Shown in pieces: positions 47,101 to 55,806 of a DNA stretch of 64,000 nucleotides. Within the stretch, counting starts at the first letter, position 1, and each line of letters begins with the position of its first letter. Source of the DNA: Caprella mutica (Eukaryota > Arthropoda > Malacostraca > Amphipoda > Caprellidae); assembly GCA_947561585.1 (NCBI GenBank), contig CANNZV010000321.1, forward strand, positions 62,001 to 126,000. The letters run 5' to 3'. The translations under genes and the position numbers were made by a program. The notes under the pieces were generated by a model. It was given only the letters and a program-made list of their open reading frames with translations, ran no database searches and was not told where the DNA came from.

Positions 47101-49789
47101 TATGGGGTTATTTTGTTCCATTCTAGGTAAGTGGTAGTAGCTTCAGAGCATCAGCACGTGCATTAGTAACAGAACAAACCTTCGCCCCCAATATTGATCG
47201 CACACGGAAATCCATTGAGTTTATATCTGGCAATGAGGAAGGCCACATTTCCTTGCTTCAGATTCTTGGGAATTGACAAGAGCACCATTCCTGTCTTTTT
47301 TTTTTTGAGGTGTGGAAAAGCGCATCATCTTGTTGGAAGAGGAAAGGCTGATCTTGAAATGCTTCTTTGTCTCTTCAAGAGCTGTAACCAAATTATTATC
47401 AATGTAACGATCTGTATTGGAATCATTATTCCAAAATAATCAGAATCAGGAAGACTTCCTTGTTTTCTGTGCTATCGGCCCACACATGACCTAAGAAAGA
47501 TCTTGAATGTCTTCTAAAGACTTCGTCAAAATAAATGATCTCGAAAGCTGTCCGATCTGTCTTCAATTCTCTGAGAAGAATCTTTGCTCTCTCAAGTCTC
47601 TTTTGTTTTTGAAGAGGTGTTAGAAATAGTAGTTTTCTTATTTTGTAGGGAGACACTGAATATCATTCGAGATGATAGTTCTCAATGAAGTGTTGGACAT
47701 ATTTTATAATTTTGTATATATCTCTTCACTCTCTTCATTCAACTGTTTGTTTCTTTAAAACGAACAGTTTTAACCTTTGTTCGAACAGTGTGAGGTCTCC
47801 CACTTTTAGGACTATCCTCAGATGTCAGATGTGCCAATTTCAATGAATCTATTCACAATGTGGTACCTGGTCGCTTTGAAACTTTTAGCAGCTTAATGAT
47901 CTCAGAGATAGCTTTTCCTGTATGGAGCTCAATGATGGCAACTCGTTTGCTCATTTTAAATCTAATATTTTAAATTTTATTAAATTTATATGTAGAATAA
48001 GATTATATTAGTTTTGCAAGATATTTAGAAAATTGAAAAACATATAAAAATAAGTTTAACATGCTCATTTCTAAATTTGAAAAGAGTCCAAGGACTTTCA
48101 GTTCACCCTGTAATAGTGGTAACAGTACTCCTAATATTTAACATGTTGTGAAGGTAACAGCAGGAATAATGGTTTTCTTGCATTTGCATTTCCCATCACT
48201 TTGTACACAAAAGAAACATATAAGCGTGACACAAAAAAAGAGGGATGAAAGTAAACGCTTATAACTCAAAAAGAAGTACACTTAGAAAAATGAAATAAAA
48301 ACCAAATGATAGAATATTTCTTCAAGATTTATTTGATATCATATTTAGTTTGATTTTGCATTTATACTGGAAATTAAAATATAATTTATAAAAACAGTAA
48401 TTCACCTCAACATACAAAAAAATAATGAGCAATGCATATTCATTGTTGAACAGTTTATATTGATAGGATTTCGAACTATACTCAGAAGATCATTTGCAAA
48501 CTTATTCAGAGAAAATATAGACCATAAAAGAATGGATAGAGCGGTCAAAAATTGGTGAAGCAATGGGAGTATACTGAACCAAAATAAGAGAAATTCTGGT
48601 CGTAAACGGAGTGCAAGAAGAGAAGAAAATATTACCACAGATAGTGCAAGGATTGAAGAATCGTCACAAGGTGAAAGAAAGATGGAAGCTGAACTGGGCC
48701 TAAATCAAGAAAGCATTCGACAACTTTTAAAGAATGATCTTCATTTGAATGAAAATTACAGCTCTCAAAATAAAGAAGATTGCAATTTTGTCAAAGGATT
48801 GGGTAACCGTCTGGTGCGGCATTAGTTCTAGCCGAGTTTATGGCCAATATTTTTTTCAAGATCATGACGGAAATTCATGAACAGTAGCATCTTCTACGTA
48901 TATTGAATTAAATGTTAAACATCATGTTGACTGGCGTCATTCACCCTGACCGTTAGTTTCAACAAGACGGAGCAACAGCTCACACATCATTGCGAGCACA
49001 AAATTGGCTAACAATTGGATTTCCCTTAGCCAATCACCTAATTTTTTGAGGGTATGTAAAGGAGAATGTTTACTGAGCAAAGTCAGATACTATTGAAAAC
49101 ATGAAGAAAACTGTCAAGTATCCAAGAAGTTATTTCATCAAGGAATCAAGATATCCTGGGTGCAACGATAGCGAATTTTGATAAACATATAAATTTGTGT
49201 ATTGAGCGGCAGGGAGGTTATTTTGAGGATTTGTTATTAACTACATAAATCTTGAAAATATACTCTATCATTTGGATTTTATTTTATCTTTCTAAGTGTA
49301 CTACTTTTTGAGTTATAAGAGTTTACTTTCATCCCTCTTTTTTTGTGTTACGCTGTACTTTGAAAATATGAAGTAAAAGAAGCTTATGTCCAAGCAATTG
49401 CTAGTAGTGTCATTTTATTTTCTCTATTATGAATATCCGAGGTAGAAACTTAAAGGAAGATCATAGATGAGAGAGAAATAATATATTTGTAGAATCGAAA
49501 CTTGATTGAAGAAATGAGAAGCTAATTCATAATATAAAATCATTTCGCATATAATAAGTAATATTAACCCTTTATTGGTTTTGATAAAGTAAACTAAGTA
49601 TGAAAACAGGTTCAGTGAACGATAAAATGTTAAATTGAGTAAAAGATTACAATCTAAGTGTCACTAACTGGTATCTCTTGGGAGTGAATATTTGTCCCTC
49701 CAGCACACTGTAGCTCCTTCTATCGGGCACATCAGGAGTGTACCTCGTGTCCAGGGCACTGCAAGACCTCTGCAGGCATTGAGATGAAT
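20278..49789 (-). CDS. Gene C: C-terminal ~413 aa of an unidentified helical protein, nine exons
   Basis: Minus-strand exons: 49789-49669, 36257-36140, 34938-34681, 34355-34179, 23408-23311, 22744-22684, 21329-21216, 20757-20573 and 20386-20278. All junctions are GT-AG and phases agree (2,0,0,0,2,0,0,2). The final exon opens in the only possible frame and ends SLHLSHNIKNILSL before TAA. Typical segments are KEAIYHLYTITANSLLYKIL, LIKEIICGLNKFAKIKILFW, ELEFCVSLYRALTDSLYASH, SMAAHKLLLLLNEEPS and SLQQYLSIFSIILENSAQAR. They are Leu-rich amphipathic helices, as in armadillo/HEAT-type scaffolds, with no catalytic motif or membrane span. I cannot name it. The first exon (49789) is the weakest, supported mainly by phase; the N-terminus lies beyond it. 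Introns of about 13.4 kb (36258-49668) and 10.8 kb (23409-34178) are full of mobile elements. Confidence 0.7.
21411..22375. repeat. Degenerate ~130-bp repeat rich in AGGTCA motifs
   Basis: At least five diverged copies of a block made of CCGGTCAAAGGTCAAGGTCA, ACTCAAAAAGTATT, ATTGCATGAAACTTGG and GGGACGATTGG. Copies occur at about 21430, 21550, 21940, 22060 and 22195 in the same orientation. Direct AGGTCA half sites with zero or one base spacing recur in each. It lies in the intron between gene C exons 7 and 6 (21330-22683). It resembles repeats of unknown origin seen in other invertebrates, but that is from memory. Confidence 0.7.
22378..22652. repeat. 32-bp minisatellite, ~8 copies
   Basis: Unit around TCTCTGCTACAACGGACTGT and ACCTTCTCATTA; isolated single units also occur at 21352-21390 and 21793-21825. 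It ends just before gene C exon 6 (22684), so the array may grow toward the exon's splice donor. Confidence 0.9.
23968..24880. mobile_element. hAT-type MITE with 8-bp target duplication
   Basis: The ends TAGAGATGGGAC and its inverted form (GTCCCATCCATA) enclose 913 bp. The flanks are GTTAACAC (23960-23967) and GTTAACAT (24881-24888), an 8-bp duplication with one change, which is the hAT signature. Internal inverted ATACCAATACC / GGTATCGG-like sequence extends the TIRs. No coding capacity. Confidence 0.75.
24383..24775. repeat. Palindrome and GGTCCGTTATCTTTACTT-type repeats inside the hAT MITE
   Basis: A perfect 17-bp stem with a 4-base loop (AAGTAAAGTTAACGGAC, CACA, complement) starts near 24388. 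The words TCTGGTCCGTTA(T/G)CT and CTTTACTTG recur at about 24430, 24470, 24722 and 24755. It may be the remains of another foldback-type insertion. Confidence 0.55.
25296..25862 (+). mobile_element. TTAA-type MITE, copy 2
   Basis: Same family as 31013-31600 and, inverted, 11213-11786. Starts TTAAATGTCCCTTCC and ends GAGAGGACAATAAC. Internal landmarks GAATGTACACCATTTG and CAAAACAAAGAGTGT are present in order. Non-coding, about 567 bp. Confidence 0.7.
25865..29645. mobile_element. Large foldback-like structure F with TATTCC-rich arms
   Basis: The left side starts CTATACCCGGGCAAGAAGG and continues to about 26470 with many GGAATATTCC-type words. The right side, inverted, starts CTACCCGCGCAAAAAATGG and runs back to about 28880, including a 46-bp array. 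Both arms carry AGGAATATTCC, CATGG/CCATA and AATATCCC patches, but homology is patchy. The loop (26470-28860) is plain AT-rich DNA without coding content. It lies in the 10.8-kb intron of gene C directly beside TTAA MITE copy 2. Confidence 0.5.
28880..29470. repeat. 46-bp minisatellite, ~12 copies (right arm of structure F)
   Basis: Unit of TATTCCATAGGTATTCCTTC, AATATTCCCTCTT and a variable TAGTTGTCT/GGATGTCTCA tail. Copies alternate between CTTCCTTTAGTTGTC and CTTACTTTGGATG forms, so there are two unit types. Confidence 0.85.
29646..30364. other. Intronic DNA of gene C
   Basis: AT-rich, no exon or recognisable element. Two GAAATACGACTC words near 29958 and 30029 form a weak direct repeat. 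Confidence 0.4.
30368..31659. mobile_element. PIF/Harbinger-like MITE with CCCCCGCACACGAGCGTTC ends
   Basis: Terminal inverted repeats CCCCCGCACACGAGCGTTC (left, 30371 on) and the complement at the right (ending 31659). TTA lies on both sides (30365-30367, 31660-31662), consistent with the 3-bp target duplication of PIF/Harbinger elements. A second right-end-like sequence (GCCGGACGGCACAGAACGCT) at about 30972 suggests a composite or internal duplication. TTAA MITE copy 3 lies between them. Confidence 0.65.
31013..31600 (+). mobile_element. TTAA-type MITE, copy 3 (best preserved ends)
   Basis: Begins TTAAAGGTCCCCTCCAAG and ends CTGGAGAGGACCTTTAA, so TTAA flanks inverted AGGTCC ends. The interior contains two partly complementary blocks (GAATGTACACCATTTG and CAAAGAGTGTACAATC) that could form a hairpin. 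Non-coding. It is inserted within the PIF-like MITE. Confidence 0.75.
31835..32545. repeat. Purine-rich degenerate minisatellite
   Basis: A GGTGGGGGAAATGTAGGTGG-type sequence dominated by G, A and T on the plus strand, with three near-identical 60-bp copies at about 32100-32280. The long minus-strand frame (His/Phe/Pro/Thr/Ser-rich) is low complexity and is not accepted as a gene. Strong purine/pyrimidine strand bias could favour triplex formation. Confidence 0.85.
32580..34178. other. Intronic DNA of gene C
   Basis: No supported feature apart from a short diverged repeat (CAGTCGGTCTG at about 32607 and 32734, each followed by GTTAAACA-type sequence). The right end is the splice donor of gene C exon 4 (GTGAGT on the minus strand, 34178 and down). 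Confidence 0.5.
34995..36138. other. Intron between gene C exons 2 and 3, with a long poly-A tract
   Basis: Holds an A-run of about 36 bases at 35082-35117 interrupted once near its start, possibly the tail of an old retroposed sequence. The short ORF at 35789-36010 has no family signature and is not accepted. Confidence 0.5.
37257..38000 (-). pseudogene. DIRS tyrosine recombinase
   Basis: This enzyme integrates the circular DNA copy of DIRS elements, replacing a DDE integrase. In the 247-residue frame the catalytic set is visible: Arg68 (SSMQRFQTL), His178 and Arg181 (SAHSTRAASS) and Tyr213 (SKNYTIK). A Lys-rich beta region (91-112) precedes an alpha-helical stretch. AHSTRAAS is highly typical of DIRS and PAT recombinases. 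The start is not certain because the frame is continuous with upstream pol sequence only after a frameshift (38000-38130). The catalytic residues are intact even though the rest of pol is broken. Confidence 0.85.
38128..38883 (-). pseudogene. DIRS pol: RNase H and C-terminal region
   Basis: IRIKSDNTSAVSYINKLGG carries the RNase H Asp and substrate-binding region, and SAEHILESENILADKASR the His/Asp C-terminal motif. They are followed by FGPFDIDLFASRLNTKNS and a Trp/Pro-rich segment (IVPVWPIQPWFPKIMRML) common to DIRS and related pol proteins. The first RNase H Asp lies in the neighbouring frame (LFLRTDAS, about 39025). It is separated by frameshifts from RT upstream and recombinase downstream. 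Confidence 0.8.
38892..40085 (-). pseudogene. DIRS pol: reverse transcriptase, in broken frames
   Basis: The RT core is seen in pieces: YTCLPNGLSSAPRIFTKLLK, then VYYLDDSWLMGRTEEEC with the catalytic YLDD, in the frame 39663-39334. The thumb and start of RNase H (LTRGNFDALMKLSKASMNEI, RWWSDN and LFLRTDAS) lie in 39485-38892. The N-terminal portion (FIGGRINFYVDLWEELT) is at 40085-39885, a typical start of DIRS RT. At least three frame changes or stops separate the pieces, so this copy cannot make RT. Confidence 0.8.
40790..42847. mobile_element. Foldback element B, inserted in DIRS gag
   Basis: The arms are tandem arrays of the 16-bp unit GGTAAATTCATCGCAT: left about 40796-40955, right (inverted) about 42690-42838. 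Target duplication GTAGCTAAG flanks it at 40781-40789 and 42848-42856; the next base is G on both sides, so 9 or 10 bp. The ends read GGTATCC + array on the left and GGATCAG + array on the inverted right. The interior is AT-rich, non-coding and holds foldback element C. Tandem-unit arms and 9-bp duplications are the hallmark of Drosophila FB-type elements, related to the MULE superfamily. Confidence 0.85.
41491..42572. mobile_element. Foldback element C, nested in element B
   Basis: The left arm 41494-41592 and inverted right arm about 42460-42566 consist of variable units of ACAATTGGGCCC type, 13-14 bp each. The element ends are CGTTGACCGACAATTGGG and, inverted, GGCGCACCGACAATTGGG. Probable target duplication: ATATTATTT (41482-41490) and ATATTGTTT (42573-42581), 9 bp with one mismatch. 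The loop of about 870 bp is AT-rich and non-coding, with a diverged internal repeat (TAGTTACAGTACCTCTATAG at 41793 and 41898). Confidence 0.7.
43445..44840. repeat. 57-bp satellite in the DIRS leader, ~24 copies
   Basis: Unit contains TTAGCTCGGTCACGAATGCC, GGCAACTGAACATTTAAAAC and TAAATTTCTATAGAATA. Two subfamilies differ at CACAAGTGCCGG versus CACGAATGCCGG, and the right half has a 2-4 base insertion (ATTTTAGAAACT). Single GTCACGAATGCCGG words also lie outside the array at 43413, 44900 and 44940, so the array grew from a motif of the element. The two long frames in opposite strands are repeat artefacts. Confidence 0.95.
44960..46362 (-). other. DIRS leader between left inverted repeat and satellite
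   Basis: Non-coding in all frames. It contains a GTGAGCCGGCG word followed by a T-run near 45163-45183 and two CCCGCAGTGG words (45779, 45825). In element orientation this is the 5' leader, expected to hold the internal promoter, but I cannot point to a specific element. Confidence 0.4.
46897..48110 (-). mobile_element. Decayed Tc1/mariner element, 1.2 kb
   Basis: Inverted ends CAGGGTGAACAGAAAGTCCT and CAGGGTGAACTGAAAGTCCT, each beside TA (46895-46896, 48111-48112). A minus-strand transposase relic is visible: TPLQKQKRLERAKILLRELK followed by IIYFDEVF, matching LSEAVKKKRLERSKALLREL and LSDENIF of the maT transposase. Stops and frameshifts abound. It lies just outside the DIRS element in the large intron of gene C. 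Confidence 0.8.
48223..49355 (+). mobile_element. Decayed Tc1/mariner element with ~110-bp inverted repeats
   Basis: Ends CAGCGTAACACAAAAAAAGA (right, inverted) and AGCGTGACACAAAAAAAGAG (left), with TA at 48221-48222 and 49356-49357. The repeats continue inward for about 110 bp (TTATAACTCAAAAAG and GATAGAATATTTCTTCAAG have inverted mates). A plus-strand transposase relic includes SGRKRSARREENITTDS (linker after the first HTH) and, near 48960, FQQDGATAHTS in broken frame, the second catalytic Asp region. Non-functional. Confidence 0.8.
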
Positions 49790-49794
49790 CTGGA

Positions 49795-49962
49795 GAGAGG
49801 TTAGGTGATATCAGTGGGTCTGGAGAGAGGTAAGGTGATATCAGTGGGTTTGGAGAGAGGTAAGGTGATATCAGTGGGTCTGGAGAGAGGTAAGGTGATA
49901 TCAGTGGGTCTGGAGAGAGGTAAGGTGATATCAGTGGGTCTGGAGAGAGGTAAGGGCAATGC
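49795..49962. repeat. 30-bp minisatellite built from a splice-acceptor-like unit, ~5 copies
   Basis: Plus-strand unit GTGATATCAGTGGGTCTGGA + GAGAGGTAAG. On the minus strand each unit has a CTTACCTCTCTCCAG core, a pyrimidine tract plus CAG identical to the one directly in front of gene C exon 1 at 49790. The array therefore multiplies the probable acceptor of that exon. Confidence 0.85.
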
Positions 49963-49989
49963 AATTGAATACCAACTCATTACAATACA

Positions 49990-52540
49990 GGAAAAATTTA
50001 CTCGTTAAGTAATCAAGTGAACTATAAGTTTATTTCATTGAGTATATAATATTGGTACTGCAATTGTTCCAATATTTACCAAATGATCAATAAGGCGAAA
50101 TAATGTAAGGCTTTCATAGGGTAAGAGAGAGCCAATTAAGGTAGAAAGTAAACACATTCACGCAGTTGTCACGGCAACCACTAAATAATACCTCGAGTGA
50201 TTCAACAGGTAGCTAGAAATCTAAACATTTCAAAATAAAGAGAGAAATAGAGAGAAATTATATAGTATGAAATTCGCTAGCAACAAATTTCGAGAATATA
50301 TGAAGTAGAAATGAAATAAATAATATTCAATTATATTTAGGTATCTATTTACATATAATAAATATTCCTATGGACTTTCTGGTATTAAAAAAAATTAACG
50401 TCACTGAGTAAGAAAAAACGATTTTTAAATATATTATCAGGAAAAGAGTCACGGAATTCATTACTCTAACTAATACACTAATCAAGACACTTTGGGTTGC
50501 CATTCTAAATTTACCGGTAAATGATTTGAATTTCGACTCTCGGAAAATCACCATACAGAATTATCGCCGAACGAGATTTTTGCTTCAATAATTTCTTTAA
50601 CTCTCGGCTTAAGAAACCCAAGGCAAATTAAGAGATAACCACGATAGTTGTAATATATAACAATTGCAATCCATATGGAATTAATGTAATATACAATATA
50701 GGTTATTTTTACTACCATTGGGGTGCGGGGGCGAAGCTCCCTGCAGACTGCACGAAACTTGGCTTCGATAGTGACAAAATGACTAATTTAAGTCTTATCA
50801 ATAAAAGGCCCTCAAATCAACATCGTTAGATCACTAATTTACTACGTATACCAAAAACGTTCAATTTTAAAAATAATATATAATGCAACGAAAATTCCAT
50901 GCAAATTTTTTTGAGGTGGAAATTCTTAGAACCGATCTGACTGCTATAGATTTGATATAAGTTAGTGTTGATAGTCCTGTAGTTGCTGTGAGGTGATTCC
51001 TTCGGTAGGACATTGTGTAATTACTAACCTCCATACCTGCATTGCCTTTTCTCCACTGCATTATCAGTTTCCAATAATAACAACACGTGATATTGTCACT
51101 GCAACCTACAGGACTTGATTAGAAATATTTTAGCAAAGCATGAAGCAGCTCCTAAAATGGTGTGCATTATAAGTCATTGGCTGCTTTTCCAATGAACTAT
51201 AAATATAGCAGATGCAAATGAAGAGTTTAGCTGTGAAGCCTTTATAAATAACTGACTGTCTGTCCCAATGCAATATAACTCTATCAGATATAATGAAGAG
51301 TTTAGCTCTTCCAGTCAGTTATAAATAACTGACTGGCTCTATCCAAGTGCTATAAATCTATCAGATATAATGGGACAGTTAGCTGTGAAGCCTTTATAAA
51401 TGACGAGAAAACACTCAAGGTTATATTGGTGAACAAATCGAAGAGAGAAGAGAAGTAACTTCAATGATTTATTCCAATGCGTTAACTACTATTGAGTAGA
51501 GCGAAATCAGCAGTACTAGCACTGACAAATATAACTTTAAGAGTACATTGTATTGTATTGTTGGTATTAATAATTCATATTGTATTGCTAAGAAAATTGA
51601 TTGTTTAAGTTATATTTTTTAAAAGAATTCAATATTTTTAATTTACCGCTCTTTCTAATAATTGGAGACATCTGTAAATTTGTCTGCTATTACATAAACT
51701 TGTGTAACAATTGTTTGTGTTTTAGAATATTGATAATGTTCTTACAATAAAATTTGACTAAACCTATACCTAGTACCACAGTATTAGCTACTTGATGAAT
51801 TTTAACCATTTGCCTCCTGACGGCACCTGCAGTAGCCATGAAATTATATGCTATTTTAACATGCTAAGCAAGGAACTTTCAGCTTTGGGCCGCGAATGTG
51901 TAAATGTACTTTTTTATAGTTATTAAATACAGTGTGTTATTGCGACTCTGATAAGATGCTCTGATATGTTACTTATGCATTTGGTTATTGCTGTTAATAT
52001 CAAGCAGAATATACATGAAGTTAATTTGCCAATTGCTCACATCATATAGTAAGCAAGTATATTGTAATAGTAGCTTTCCAATCTGTTTCAATGCAATACA
52101 ATGCTCAGGGGGAGACTGAAAAAAGCAAGGGGTGCGTGAGAAAAATACTTTAAGAACCACTGCTTTAGATGGAACACAGTGTATTGTTACAAAATAGGTA
52201 ATATTGAAGAAAAACTTTCTAACTGTTAATGATATCTTCTATGTTCTACTTTAGCAGAGGGATAACTTCTATCGGTGGAGACATCAATACGGTTGAATGG
52301 CATGGGACGAATACATCGCTAGAGAAGACTGCCAATGAAAACTGTTATTGCCTGCAATTGTTATTATATTGAGAGGAGGCAGTAATTTATTTAACTGTTA
52401 TAGCACTCTAATGTTTAGAAACGAATTAAAACATTGATGAAAAAAGAAGTGATAACAAAAACTAAAATAATTAATTAAATACAACATATTATGTTGTTGC
52501 CAGAATTCATGCAACTGAAAATATATTAAAATTAGCGGGG
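49990..52540. other. Mostly featureless DNA upstream of the first gene C exon seen
   Basis: AT-rich. Contains a diverged ~75-bp repeat at 51180-51410 (TATAAATAACTGACTG and ATCAGATATAATG words, three copies) and, ending at 52161 on the minus strand, CAGTGGTTCTTAAAGTATTT, which resembles a hAT-type end without a visible partner. More gene C exons may lie here or beyond but none can be supported. Confidence 0.4.
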
Positions 52541-52544
52541 CACA

Positions 52545-54297
52545 GTAAAGTAGTGGTTATTTACAGTACTAGTGTAGCACGCAGTACAGTAGTTATTTAC
52601 AGTACTAGTGTGGCACGCAGTACAGTAGTTATTTACAGTACTAGTGTAGCACGCAGTACAGTAGTTATTTACAGTACTAGTGTGGCACGCAGTACAGTAG
52701 TTATTTACAGTACTAGTGTGGCACGCAGTACAGTAGTTATTTACAGTACTAGTGTGGCACGCAGTACAGTAGTTATTTACACTACTAGTGTGGCACGCAG
52801 TACAGTAGTTATTTACAGTACTAGTGTAGCACGCAGTACAGTAGTTATTTACAGTACTAGTGTGGCACGCAGTACAGTAGTTATTTACAGTACTAGTGTG
52901 GCACGCAGTACAGTAGTTATTTACAGTACTAGTGTGGCACGCAGTACAGTAGTTATTTACAGTACTAGTGTAGCACGCAGTACAGTAGTTATTTACAGTA
53001 CTAGTGTAGCACGCAGTACAGTAGTTATTTACAGTACTAGTGTAGCACGCAGTACAGTAGTTATTTACAGTACTAGTGTAGCACGCAGTACAGTAGTTAT
53101 TTACAGTACTAGTGTGGCACGCAGTACAGTAGTTATTTACAGTACTAGTGTGGCACGCAGTACAGTAGTTATTTACAGTACTAGTGTGGCACGCAGTACA
53201 GTAGTTATTACACTACTAGTGTGGCACGCAGTACAGTAGTTATTTACAGTACTAGTGTGGCACGCAGTACAGTAGTTATTTACAGTACTAGTGTGGCACG
53301 CAGTACAGTAGTTATTTACACTACTAGTGTGGCACGCAGTACAGTAGTTATTTACAGTACTAGTGTGGCACGCAGTACAGTAGTTATTTACACTACTAGT
53401 GTGGCACGCAGTACAGTAGTTATTTACACTACTAGTGTGGCACGCAGTACAGTAGTTATTTCCAGTACTAGCGTGGCACTCAGCACAGTAGTTATTTACA
53501 GTACTAGTGTGGCACGCAGTACAGTAGTTATTTACAGTACTAGTGTGGCACGCAGTACAGTAGTTATTTACACTACTAGTGTGGCACGCAGTACAGTAGT
53601 TATTTACAGTACTAGTGTAGCACGCAGTACAGTAGTTATTTACACTACTAGTGTGGCACGCAGTACAGTAGTTATTTACACTACTAGTGTGGCACGCAGT
53701 ACAGTAGTTATTTACAGTACTAGTGTGGCACGCAGTACAGTAGTTATTTACAGTACTAGTGTGGCACGCAGTACAGTAGTTATTTACAGTACTAGTGTGG
53801 CACGCAGTACAGTAGTTATTTACAGTACTAGTGTACCACGCAGTACAGTAGTTATTTACAGTACTAGTGTAGCACGCAGTACAGTAGTTATTTACAGTAC
53901 TAGTGTGGCACGCAGTACAGTAGTTATTTACAGTACTAGTGTGGCACGCAGTACAGTAGTTATTACACTACTAGTGTGGCACGCAGTACAGTAGTTATTT
54001 ACAGTACTAGTGTGGCACGCAGTACAGTAGTTATTTACAGTACTAGTGTGGCACGCAGTACAGTAGTTATTTACACTACTAGTGTGGCACGCAGTACAGT
54101 AGTTATTTACAGTACTAGTGTGGCACGCAGTACAGTAGTTATTTACACTACTAGTGTGGCACGCAGTACAGTAGTTATTTACACTACTAGTGTGGCACGC
54201 AGTACAGTAGTTATTTCCAGTACTAGCGTGGCACTCAGCACAGTAGTTATTTACAGTACTAGTGTGGCACGCAGTACAGTAGTTATTTACAGTACTA
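52545..54297. repeat. 36-bp satellite, ~48 copies, with a 755-bp higher-order duplication
   Basis: Unit of CAGTACTAGTGTGGCACGCA plus GTACAGTAGTTATTTA. Variants (TACACTACTAG; AGCACG) are scattered. A one-base deletion (GTTATTACACT) occurs at 53201 and again 755 bp later at 53956. The rare variant TCCAGTACTAGCGTGGCACT occurs at 53461 and 54216, also 755 bp apart. So 21 units were duplicated as a block. The array continues at 56647 after an insertion. Confidence 0.95.
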
Positions 54298-54797
54298 TAC
54301 CTTTTCCAATTGAAGTTCCTCCAAATGAAATAACATTTCATCAAAGTGAAATATAATTTCATCAAAGTGAAATATAATTTCATCAAAGTGAAATATAACT
54401 TCATCAAAGTGAAATAGCATTTCATCAAAGTGAAATATAACTTCATCAGAGTGAAATAGCATTTCATCAAAGTGAAATATAACTTCATCAAAGTGAAAAA
54501 ACATTTCATCAAAGTGAAATAACAATTCCTCCAAGTGAACTATCAATTCCTCCAAATGAAATAGCGTTTCCTCCAAATGAAATATCATTTCAGCAGAATA
54601 AAAATCGAATCAATACGCAGTCAATTAAATTTATTACGTGAAATATTACATGAAATTTATTAACATGATATTTATTTACATGAAATTTATTAACATGATA
54701 TTCATTTACATGAAATTTATTCACATATAAATTTATTTACATGAAATTTATTCACATATAAATTTATTTACATGAAATTTATTTACATATAAATTTA

Positions 54798-55806
54798 GGT
54801 TCTAGGTATATTCCACCCCGCTATATTCAACCCCTGTAAATTCCACCCCAGGTATATTCCACACCCTCTGACAATGCTCATTTGGGTGACAATAAAAGTC
54901 TAAAGATTTTACTTTTTGATGGCCATTTGTTAAATAATTCGTACCAATGAAAAAATAACTCAGACGATATCCTGAGACATTTAGACAATATTTAATAATA
55001 AAATTACAAATATTCTAAATATGGTAGTTTTTTTTAAAGTATACGTGTTGAAAAAGTTAATATTAATACCTTTTTACCATGAAACTGCACATGTGCTCCC
55101 ACAACAATGGTTGGATGAGGTGTGGAAAGGGTCGACTGGCAGAGACAACACACTCAGTGTTTTCGCTCTTTGCTAATAAGTTACTGTTTTGGATTCTAAG
55201 ACTAAATTCCCCGTGATCAAAATCTCTCATTGTGAAAAAAGACAATTACTTCTCAGTCTTGAAACCCTGTGCAATAACCCCCCTTCCCCATCAAAAAAAT
55301 CCTGGTTAAAAAAACATGTAAAAAAGCCTTCGGTCAAAAACCACAACTTTTACAAGAAGTTAAAATTCCAAATGAAATAAATAAACAATAAATACTATAT
55401 GAAATCATATTACAATTAATATCGCTGTTGTGTTGGCGATAGTGTAAAAAATCTGCTTGAGATTGAAAATCTAAATACCTCAACTGATAAATGCGTTCAA
55501 ACAACCTTTCTTTCTGCTGTTCTGTCACATGTGTAGTGAAAAATTTAAAGCTTGTGATTAGCCAGCAAAATGTATAATTTGATACAGTGAAAATGCAAGT
55601 TACCTAGCATTACATATAATATTAATGAATGACTAATATTAATAAGTTAATAACTAAACAAACCTAACCCGTGTAGTGGGGTGGAATTTACCGGGGTGGA
55701 ATATACCTAGGGTGGAATATACTGGGGTGGAATATACCGGGGTGGAATATACCTATGATGCAATATACCGGGGTGGAAAATACCGAGGTGGAATATACCA
55801 GTCACC
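54798..55806. mobile_element. Foldback element E, nested in element D
   Basis: The left arm (54798-54870) and longer inverted right arm (about 55675-55806) are arrays of GGTGGAATATACC-type units of 14-16 bp. Ends GGTTCTAGGTATATTCC and, inverted, GGTGACTGGTATATTCC. Probable 9-bp target duplication ATAAATTTA (54789-54797) / ATAAATCTA (55807-55815), though these lie in a repeated background. The loop holds two short frames without family signature. The left arm has about four units and the right about nine. Confidence 0.75.

Noticed and set aside
51969..52161. Possible hAT element ending CAGTGGTTCTTAAAG on the minus strand
   Set aside because: The partner end and an 8-bp duplication were not found, so it is noted only inside the description of the surrounding stretch.
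52553..54356. Very long open frames (VVIYSTSVARST repeats) across the 36-bp satellite
   Set aside because: The period is a multiple of three, so open frames arise automatically; no start context, no splice support, and frames change at the one-base deletions.
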